The notes beneath the pieces were generated by a model, which was not told the DNA's origin, made no database searches, and saw nothing but the letters and a program-made list of their open reading frames with translations. 12,429 nt of DNA, taken from the NCBI GenBank assembly GCA_043744275.1, contig JAYTUY010000268.1, forward strand, positions 1 to 12,429, written 5' to 3'. The stretch's first letter is position 1. Each line of letters begins with the position of its first letter. The translations under genes and the position numbers were made by a program. The stretch is from JAAFJT01 sp043744275 (GTDB taxonomy: Bacteria > Bacteroidota > Bacteroidia > Chitinophagales > Saprospiraceae). Positions 1 to 5,531 of the stretch are shown here, piece by piece.

Positions 1-15
1 TTTCCGTTTACTAAA

Positions 16-55
16 CCTAACCTTTAATCCTAACCTTTAACTTTTGACCTTTAAC
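16..55. repeat. Short 13-14 bp near-tandem repeat, three units
   Basis: Three imperfect copies of CCTAACCTTTAA(T/C) stand at 16-28, 29-41 and 42-55 (the last diverged to TTTTGACCTTTAAC), ending four bases before the exonuclease ATG. Seen directly. No function is assigned; the AT-rich tract could include the exonuclease promoter, but no clean TAnnTTTG element is present (nearest is TAACTTTTG, with one extra base). Confidence 0.45.
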
Positions 56-59
56 GCTT

Positions 60-602
60 ATGAATTATATTATTTACGACCTTGAATGTACCTGTTGGGA
101 AGTCAAAACCGATGAACAGACGATGGAAACCATCGAAATCGGTGCTGTCAAACTCAATGAATATGGCGAAGTGATGGGTGCTTTCAGTCGTTTTGTTCGC
201 CCTAAAATACATCCCGTTTTATCCAATTTTTGTCAGCGATTGACGTCTATTTCTCAGATAGATATTAACAGAGCCGAGCCTTTTTCACTTGTTATTCACG
301 ATTTTATGGATTTTATTGATCTCGAAGACGAAAACTATTGGCTTTGTTCGTGGGGGGCTTTCGATAAAAACCAATTAGAAGCCGATTGCCGTTTGCACGA
401 CATCAAAGAGGCATGGTTGGAATACCATATCAATTTGAAGCAAGATTATTTGAATATGAAAGGCTTTCGCACGCCTATTGGTTTGAAAAAAGCGGTGATT
501 CGAGAAGGATTTGAGTTTACAGGCACTCACCATCGAGCTATTTCTGATGCTGAAAATACGGCTAAGATATTTGTCAAGTATTTAGATACTTGGAAAAGGT
601 GA
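60..602 (+). CDS. DEDDh-family 3'-5' exonuclease (ERI1/KapD-like)
   Basis: A 180-residue protein expected to remove nucleotides from the 3' end of RNA or DNA using two metal ions, acting in the cytoplasm. All three exonuclease motifs are visible: Exo I with D7 and E9 in YDLECTCW, Exo II with D102 in WGAFDKNQLEADC, and Exo III with H158 and D163 in HHRAISDAENTAKIF. The histidine in Exo III makes it the DEDDh subtype. The CTCW sequence after the first acidic pair and the compact single-domain length fit the ERI1/KapD branch (exoribonuclease-like) better than DnaQ or RNase T. The ATG at 60 places the Exo I motif at the N-terminus, as is usual. The gene stands alone, followed by a non-coding repeat array. 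The exact substrate cannot be told from sequence. Confidence 0.88.
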   Translation: MNYIIYDLECTCWEVKTDEQTMETIEIGAVKLNEYGEVMGAFSRFVRPKIHPVLSNFCQRLTSISQIDINRAEPFSLVIHDFMDFIDLEDENYWLCSWGAFDKNQLEADCRLHDIKEAWLEYHINLKQDYLNMKGFRTPIGLKKAVIREGFEFTGTHHRAISDAENTAKIFVKYLDTWKR

Positions 603-636
603 AAGGAATATCTTGACGAAGTTAAAATAGTTTTTT

Positions 637-653
637 ATACACCCCTCAGTATT
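637..653 (-). repeat. Dispersed ACTGAGGGG word, copy 1
   Basis: On the minus strand this reads AATACTGAGGGGTGTAT, a near-palindrome (ATAC and GTAT arms around TGAGGGGT). It lies about 35 bases after the exonuclease stop codon. It is one of seven copies in the window. It has no following T-run, so on its own it does not look like an intrinsic terminator. Confidence 0.7.
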
Positions 654-680
654 TTAGTCCTACACTTTCTTTAAAAACTT

Positions 681-1138
681 GAACCAACCTTTGTTTAAAG
701 CATTTAGTCCTTTGTTTGATTTGTGCAAGGGTTGGTTTAAAGCATTTAGTCCTCTGTTTGCTTCAAACAAAGGTTGTTTCAAAGCATTTAAACCTCTGTT
801 TGCTTCAAACAAAAGTTGTTCAAAGTATTTAAACCTTTGGTTGCATCAAACAAAGGTTGGTTCAAAGCATTTAGTGTTTGATTTAGTTCAAACAAAGGTT
901 GGTTTAAAGCATTTAGTGTTTGGTTTGCTTCAAACATGTTTGTTTCAAAGCATTTAGTGTTTGGGTTGGTTCAAACAAGGGTTGGTTCAAAGCATTTAGT
1001 GTTTAGGTTGGTTCAAACAAGGGTTGGTTCAAAGCATTTAGTGTTTGGTTTGCTTCAAACAAGATTAGTTCAAAGCATTTAGTGTTTTGTTTGCTTCAAA
1101 CTAAGGTTGGTTTAAACCATTTAATCCTTTGGATAAAG
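681..1138. repeat. 42-bp minisatellite with hairpin-forming units
   Basis: About 11 imperfect units, marked by the core AAAGCATTTA starting at 697, 739, 781, 822 (AAAGTATTTA), 864, 906, 947, 989, 1031, 1072 and 1114 (AAACCATTTA). Unit lengths run 42, 42, 41 and repeat, so every third unit comes to 125 bp. Several units hold an inverted repeat around CTT or CAT, for example CCTCTGTTTG-CTT-CAAACAAAGG at 751-773. Early units carry AGTCCT or AAACCT after the core; later ones carry AGTGTT. A reading frame at 679-957 begins with TTG and crosses 41-bp units that shift its frame, so it is not treated as a gene. This array fills nearly all of the gene-free interval 603-1206; no other gene or RNA was seen there. 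Confidence 0.93.
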
Positions 1139-1184
1139 TTTTTAGTACATAAAATGAGAAAGATGTATTCCGAATTAAAAATTA

Positions 1185-1192
1185 TACATTTG
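1185..1192 (+). promoter_or_regulatory. Bacteroidota -7 promoter element before the RM genes
   Basis: TACATTTG matches the Bacteroidota -7 consensus TAnnTTTG in full and ends 14 bases before the ATG at 1207, implying a very short leader. No good TTTG -33 element is seen at the usual 19-21 base spacing. Confidence 0.5.
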
Positions 1193-1206
1193 CTCATTAA
1201 AAATTT

Positions 1207-3273
1207 ATGAAAATTAGAATAATGAAAGAACAAAAAACGACGCAATCAATAGAACCAAATATTGCAGATTTGGCGAATGGTTGGCTTAAATCTTATAAGT
1301 TAGATTATAAATTAGAACAAGAATCTTTAAATGCTGAAATAGATAAGGCACTTTCTGATTATTTCACTAAAAATGGTGGAACGGGGGCGAATCGTCCCGA
1401 TGCAAAACTTTTATTGCAAGATAAAAATTCAAATCGCTTTCCAATATTGATTGAGTATAAAGGCTATAAAGGTAAATTGGAAAAACTCGATGCTAATGGG
1501 CAAGTTGAAAACAAAACCGCTAAAAATGAACCCCATTTTACAAACATCAATGCGTTTGCCGTAAACGGTGCGGTGCATTATGCCAATGCTGTTTTACATC
1601 ATACAAGTTATACCGATATTATTGCTATTGGTATGACGGGTTATAAAGATGAAAGCGGAAAAATTCAACATGAAATTGGCGTGTATTACGTGTCTAAAAG
1701 CAATTATGGCTTTGGGCAAAAGGTGGGCGAATTTTCTGATTTATCGTTTTTAGCACCTAACAATTTTAATGGTTTTGTTGAAACTGTAAAAACTTTACAA
1801 TTATCACAAGAGGAACTCGATAAAAGAAAGGAACAACGAGAAAAAGAAATTGATATAAGCCTAAGAAAACTGAATCACGATATTTATCAAAACGAAAAAG
1901 GTCTGGCGGAAGCCGACCGAGTTTATCTCGTTGCCGCTTCTATTATCGCAACTATTGGTATTCCTGATGTAGTGCCTGTTCTTGACAAAGACGAATTAAA
2001 ATCACTCACTTTTGTGGGCGGGCGAGATGGTGACATTATCATTAATCGAATCAATGCTTTTTTAAACAAAAAAGATTTGCCACAAGAGAAGAAAGAACTG
2101 ATTATTAGAACTTTATCCAATACACTTTTAACCGAAAATATCAATAAAGTTGAAAATGGTGAAAGCCAACTTAAAAGAGTTTTTACCAAAATTGTAGATG
2201 ATTTGGGCATTTACTACAAAATAGGCTTGACGACTGATTTTACAGGAAAACTCTTTAATGAAATGTATGGTTGGCTTGGTTTTACTCAAGATGACCTTAA
2301 TGATGTCGTTCTGACACCTTCCTACATAGCCAATCTTTTGGTAAAATTAACAAGAGTAAACAAAGATTCTTATGTCTGGGATTTTGCTACGGGTTCGGCA
2401 GGTTTGCTCGTCGCTGCCATGAATGAAATGCTGAACGATGCCAAAAACACCATTACTTCACCCGAAGAACTGACTCAAAAAGAGATAAGAATAAAAGCTG
2501 AACAATTGCTCGGTTTAGAATTGCTGTCAAGTGTCTATATGTTAGCCATTCTCAATATGATTATGATGGGTGATGGCAGTTCTAATATTTTAAATAAAGA
2601 CTCTTTGAGTGATTTTGACGGAAACTACGGTTTTGGTAAAACGAATAACAAGTTTCCAGCCGATGCGTTTGTACTCAATCCGCCCTATTCTGCCCCAGGC
2701 AATGGAATGAACTTTGTGGCAAAAGCTCTCAATATGATGAACAAAGGCTATGCAGCTATTATTATTCAAAACTCCGCAGGGTCAGGGAAAGCCAAAGAAT
2801 ACACCAAAAAAATATTAGAAAAACACACGCTTTTGGCAAGTATCAAAATGCCCATTGACATTTTTATCGGTAAATCAAGCGTTCAAACCAATATTTATGT
2901 CTTTAAAGTAAATGAAAAACACCACCCAGACGAAACGGTGAAGTTTATCGATTTTTCGGAAGATGGCTACACCCGTACCAACCGTAAAAAAGCGAGCAAT
3001 AACCTAAAAGATACCAATCAAGCCAAAGAACGCTATGAAGAAGTGGCAAATTTAGTCCGTTTTGGCAAAAGCAAACTTAATATTTTTACCGATAAAGAAT
3101 ATTTTGAAGGCACTATTGACCCAAAAAACGGGGCAGATTGGAATAAATCCTCAGCCATAGATACTAAACCTACCTTGCAAGATTTTAAAAAAACTGTGAG
3201 CGATTACTTGGCTTGGGAAGTGTCTAATATCCTAAAACAACAAAATTCAGAGCATGATAGCTTGGGAAAGTAA
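1207..3273 (+). CDS. Type IIB (BcgI-like) restriction endonuclease-N6-adenine methyltransferase subunit
   Basis: A 688-residue protein that should both cut DNA and methylate adenine when directed by its specificity partner. The N-terminus carries a PD-(D/E)XK nuclease signature: P64-D65 in GANRPDAKLLL followed by E83-Y-K85 in ILIEYKGYKG. A helical linker follows (about 195-365). The methyltransferase part shows LTPSYIANLLVKL at 369-381, the SAM-binding motif I as D392-F-A-T-G-S-A-G, and the adenine-MTase motif IV as N491-P-P-Y494. Nuclease and methylase in one chain, plus a separate S gene and no HsdR, matches BcgI A (about 640 residues) rather than classical Type I HsdM. ATG 1207 is used; ATG 1222 (residue 6) is an alternative. 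The gene ends at GGA AAG TAA on a slippery heptamer that may carry ribosomes into the S frame. Confidence 0.88.
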   Translation: MKIRIMKEQKTTQSIEPNIADLANGWLKSYKLDYKLEQESLNAEIDKALSDYFTKNGGTGANRPDAKLLLQDKNSNRFPILIEYKGYKGKLEKLDANGQVENKTAKNEPHFTNINAFAVNGAVHYANAVLHHTSYTDIIAIGMTGYKDESGKIQHEIGVYYVSKSNYGFGQKVGEFSDLSFLAPNNFNGFVETVKTLQLSQEELDKRKEQREKEIDISLRKLNHDIYQNEKGLAEADRVYLVAASIIATIGIPDVVPVLDKDELKSLTFVGGRDGDIIINRINAFLNKKDLPQEKKELIIRTLSNTLLTENINKVENGESQLKRVFTKIVDDLGIYYKIGLTTDFTGKLFNEMYGWLGFTQDDLNDVVLTPSYIANLLVKLTRVNKDSYVWDFATGSAGLLVAAMNEMLNDAKNTITSPEELTQKEIRIKAEQLLGLELLSSVYMLAILNMIMMGDGSSNILNKDSLSDFDGNYGFGKTNNKFPADAFVLNPPYSAPGNGMNFVAKALNMMNKGYAAIIIQNSAGSGKAKEYTKKILEKHTLLASIKMPIDIFIGKSSVQTNIYVFKVNEKHHPDETVKFIDFSEDGYTRTNRKKASNNLKDTNQAKERYEEVANLVRFGKSKLNIFTDKEYFEGTIDPKNGADWNKSSAIDTKPTLQDFKKTVSDYLAWEVSNILKQQNSEHDSLGK

Positions 3274-3313
3274 ATGCCCCGCTTAATGAAAAATTGGGAA
3301 ACGTTAAGTGGGG
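3264..3313 (+). promoter_or_regulatory. Candidate programmed -1 ribosomal frameshift signal
   Basis: The heptamer GGGAAAG (3264-3270) is read in the upstream gene as G GGA AAG followed immediately by TAA. A tandem -1 slip gives GGG AAA GTA, entering the open specificity-subunit frame. Six bases after the heptamer, CCCCGCTTAA (3277-3286) pairs with TTAAGTGGGG (3304-3313) to form a 10-bp stem with one G-U pair and a 17-nt loop. Heptamer, 6-nt spacer and stem-loop are the standard three parts of a -1 frameshift site. GGGAAAG is the heptamer known from phage lambda gpG/gpGT. Function is inferred from architecture. Confidence 0.6.
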
Positions 3314-4388
3314 TGAGCATAGAATAGGTAATTTATTTAAAATTGACAATACATTTAGTTTCAATAAAGAAAAACTCACTATTGGAACTGAATATGACTA
3401 TGTTACTCGGACGTCACAAAATCAAGGAATATTGCAAAAAACTGGTTTTGTTAATAAACGAAATATCAATTCTGCTGGCAATTGGAGTTTAGGGCTATTA
3501 CAAATGGATTTTTTCTACCGGCAAAAACCTTGGTATGCAGGTCAATTTGTAAGAAAAATCACCTCAAAAATTGAACTAAATAAAAGTTCAATTTTATATT
3601 TCACTGTAGTTCTGAATAAACTAAAACAAGACTTATTAACAGTACTTGTTAGAGATGTAGATAAGACTTTTTTAAATTCCAAAATTCTCCTACCCACCAA
3701 AAACGGCAAAATAGATTTTGATTTTATGGAAAGTTTCATAACGGAACTGGAAACGGAGCGAATAGCGGAGTTGGAAGCGTATTTATTGGCTACTGGACTA
3801 AAAGACTATACTTTAACGGTTGAAGAAAAACAGGTTTTGGCGGATTTTGAGAATTTGAAATTTGAAAAATTTAATGTTATTGATGTTTTCAAAGTAAAAA
3901 ATTCTGCAAGTCTTTTATCAAGAGATATTGTTGAAAATAGCGGAAAAACACCTTATTTATGTGCCAGCGCAGAAAACAATGCCGTAAGTTCTTACATTAC
4001 TTATGATGAAAAATATTTAGATAAAGGAAATTGTGTTTTTATTGGTGGTAAAACTTTCGTTGTTACCTACCAAGAAAAAGATTTCTTTTCAAATGATAGT
4101 CATAATTTGGTTTTATATTTAAAAAACGAAGAAAAGAGAAGTAGGTTAAACCAATTGTATTTAGCAACTTGTATTAATAAAAGTTTGGGGCATAAATATT
4201 CTTGGGGCGATAGTATCAGTAATAGAAAAATCCAAACAGACAAAGTATCACTTCCAACACAAAAGAACCAACCCAATTACGCAATCATGGCAACCCTTAT
4301 TTCCGCTATACAGAAATTGGTTATCAAAGAAGTTGTTTTGTATGCTGATAAAAAATTAGCTGTTACAAAAAGTGTTGTAAATAATTGA
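3294..4388 (+). CDS. Type IIB/Type I-like specificity (S) subunit
   Basis: A 364-residue DNA-sequence-recognition protein that should guide the upstream nuclease-methylase. It has the two-fold layout of S subunits: a first target-recognition region starting at WGEHRIGNLFKI (about 6-135), a conserved helix FMESFITELETERIAELEAYL (about 144-164), a second region starting FEKFNVIDVFKV (about 191-325), and a C-terminal helix NYAIMATLISAIQKLVIKEV. BcgI B is of similar length (about 340). No ATG or GTG start exists in this frame. TTG at 3294 is the first possible start, yet the frame is open back to 3261 and reads VNAPLNEK just upstream of LGNVKWGE, which looks like part of the domain. This suggests expression as a -1 frameshift fusion with the upstream protein (688+372 = 1060 residues). 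Ends in TGA-TAA tandem stops. Confidence 0.83.
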   Translation: MGNVKWGEHRIGNLFKIDNTFSFNKEKLTIGTEYDYVTRTSQNQGILQKTGFVNKRNINSAGNWSLGLLQMDFFYRQKPWYAGQFVRKITSKIELNKSSILYFTVVLNKLKQDLLTVLVRDVDKTFLNSKILLPTKNGKIDFDFMESFITELETERIAELEAYLLATGLKDYTLTVEEKQVLADFENLKFEKFNVIDVFKVKNSASLLSRDIVENSGKTPYLCASAENNAVSSYITYDEKYLDKGNCVFIGGKTFVVTYQEKDFFSNDSHNLVLYLKNEEKRSRLNQLYLATCINKSLGHKYSWGDSISNRKIQTDKVSLPTQKNQPNYAIMATLISAIQKLVIKEVVLYADKKLAVTKSVVNN

Positions 4389-4402
4389 TAAAAACAATTA
4401 AA

Positions 4403-4417
4403 ATACTGAGGGGGTAT
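4403..4417 (+). repeat. Dispersed ACTGAGGGG word, copy 2
   Basis: ATACTGAGGGGGTAT, with ATAC/GTAT arms, lies 14 bases after the S-subunit stop codon. It is in the same orientation as copy 3, with which it brackets the Rpn gene. Confidence 0.7.
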
Positions 4418-4516
4418 CAAAATTAGATGACGAAAAAAAAGGCACAATTACTACACTTAAATGGGTCTCTGATTTTAAAGTATAAATATCTTTAAGCTTA
4501 AATTGTGGCTTTCCTG

Positions 4517-4524
4517 TATTTTTG
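4517..4524 (+). promoter_or_regulatory. Bacteroidota -7 promoter element of the Rpn gene
   Basis: TATTTTTG, followed by CAGCAAAA, fits TAnnTTTG in full and the common downstream context of such promoters. Transcription would begin near 4531, a dozen bases before ATG 4544. This means the longer reading of the gene from GTG 4505 cannot be translated from this promoter. The -33 element is weak (TTTA at 4491). Confidence 0.65.
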
Positions 4525-4543
4525 CAGCAAAAATAAATTGACA

Positions 4544-5401
4544 ATGAAATTTGTAGATATAAAGAATGATGTTGCTTTTCGGAAGATTTTTGGCAACGAC
4601 AAAAAAACTGAAATATTAATTTCCTTTCTAAATGCTGTTATGCACTTGGAAGGTGAAAACCGCATTAAAGCTATTACGATTGCTAATTCGTTTCAGTTAC
4701 CTATATTGCCCAATATGAAAACATCTATTATTGATGTGAAAGCAAAAGATTTTATAGGTAATACCTTTATTATCGAAATGCAAGTGGCTGATTTAAGCGG
4801 TATGGATAAGCGTTTGCTATATTATACGAGTAAAGAATACAGTCAACAAATTGTAAGCGGTGAAAAATATACAGAACTCAATCCTGTTATTTTCATCGGT
4901 ATTTTTGACTTTGATTTTACCACAGGAGAAGAATATCTGTCACATCATGCTATTTGTAATGTCGAAACGAAAGAACGTGTCATTAAAGACATGGATTTCT
5001 ATTTTATTGAATTAACAAAGTTTAAAAAACTGGCAAAGGATTTAATTAATATAACAGACAAGTGGATTTACTTCATAAAAGAAGCTGAAAACCTTGACGT
5101 TATTCCAAATAACCTGAATGATGACGGTTTAAAAGAAGCGTATCAAGATGCTAACCGAAACACATGGTCACAAGCAGAATTAGACGCATACAACTACGCA
5201 GCCATGCGAGAGCAAGACGATAGGGGCAGAATGGAAAAATCGTTACAAAAAGGTATAGAAAAAGGGAAGGAAGAAGAAAAAGAAGATGCTGTAATAGGTC
5301 TTTACGAAAACGGTGTTCAAATACCAATAATAGCAAAATCTCTTAAAAGTTCTGTAGAAAAAGTAGAAAAAATAATCGAAAAGCATAAAAAACAAGAGTA
5401 A
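4544..5401 (+). CDS. Rpn-family recombination-promoting nuclease / PD-(D/E)XK transposase-like protein
   Basis: A 285-residue member of the PDDEXK_2 group often named 'Rpn family recombination-promoting nuclease/putative transposase'. The opening FVDIKNDVAFRKIFGN is the family hallmark. The nuclease core shows D64 in SIIDVKAKD and E78-M-Q80 in FIIEMQVADLSG, the ExQ variant usual here. The lysine- and glutamate-rich helix KSLQKGIEKGKEEEKE and the final helix-turn-helix-like GLYENGVQIPIIAKSL are also typical of the C-terminus. E. coli Rpn proteins are DNA endonucleases that raise RecA-independent recombination; the native role is unsettled. ATG 4544 is chosen over in-frame GTG 4505 because family similarity starts at MKFVDIKND and a promoter element overlaps the extra codons. 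The gene has its own promoter and sits between two direct copies of the dispersed word. Confidence 0.87.
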   Translation: MKFVDIKNDVAFRKIFGNDKKTEILISFLNAVMHLEGENRIKAITIANSFQLPILPNMKTSIIDVKAKDFIGNTFIIEMQVADLSGMDKRLLYYTSKEYSQQIVSGEKYTELNPVIFIGIFDFDFTTGEEYLSHHAICNVETKERVIKDMDFYFIELTKFKKLAKDLINITDKWIYFIKEAENLDVIPNNLNDDGLKEAYQDANRNTWSQAELDAYNYAAMREQDDRGRMEKSLQKGIEKGKEEEKEDAVIGLYENGVQIPIIAKSLKSSVEKVEKIIEKHKKQE

Positions 5402-5414
5402 ATACTGAGGGGTA
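5402..5414 (+). repeat. Dispersed ACTGAGGGG word, copy 3
   Basis: ATACTGAGGGGTA begins immediately after the TAA stop of the Rpn gene. The second arm is degenerate (GTAG instead of GTAT). Same orientation as copy 2, 999 bases upstream. Confidence 0.7.
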
Positions 5415-5455
5415 GCTGGTCAATTCAGTTTGATTGTTATATTAAATTCAAATTT

Positions 5456-5487
5456 TTTGCATTTGCAACTATTTAATCCTAAATTTG
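5456..5487 (+). promoter_or_regulatory. Full Bacteroidota promoter of the M16 peptidase gene
   Basis: TTTG at 5456-5459, a 20-base spacer, then TAAATTTG at 5480-5487: an exact match to the two-part consensus TTTG-N19-21-TAnnTTTG. Transcription would start near 5494, leaving a leader of about 38 bases before ATG 5532. Confidence 0.75.
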
Positions 5488-5531
5488 GTCTTTAACATTT
5501 TAAATCATTCATCCAAAAAAAACGAATTACA

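Noticed and set aside
679..957. 92-residue reading frame with a repetitive peptide over the minisatellite
   Set aside because: It starts with TTG, follows the repeat exactly, and 41-bp units shift its frame relative to the repeat, so the peptide pattern is not conserved. Best read as non-coding repeat.
3274..3327. Short ATG frame overlapping the TAA of the nuclease-methylase gene (TAAATG)
   Set aside because: It ends after 17 codons in a third frame and matches nothing; at most it is part of the frameshift region.
4402..4485. Short open stretch after the S gene reading NTEGVSKLDDEKKG and ending LKWVSDFKV, which looked like a possible gene tail
   Set aside because: No start, no upstream body and no family I can name; it also begins in the dispersed word. 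Too short to support.
4505..4543. GTG-initiated 13-residue extension of the Rpn gene
   Set aside because: A strong promoter element (4517-4524) lies inside it and family similarity begins at ATG 4544.
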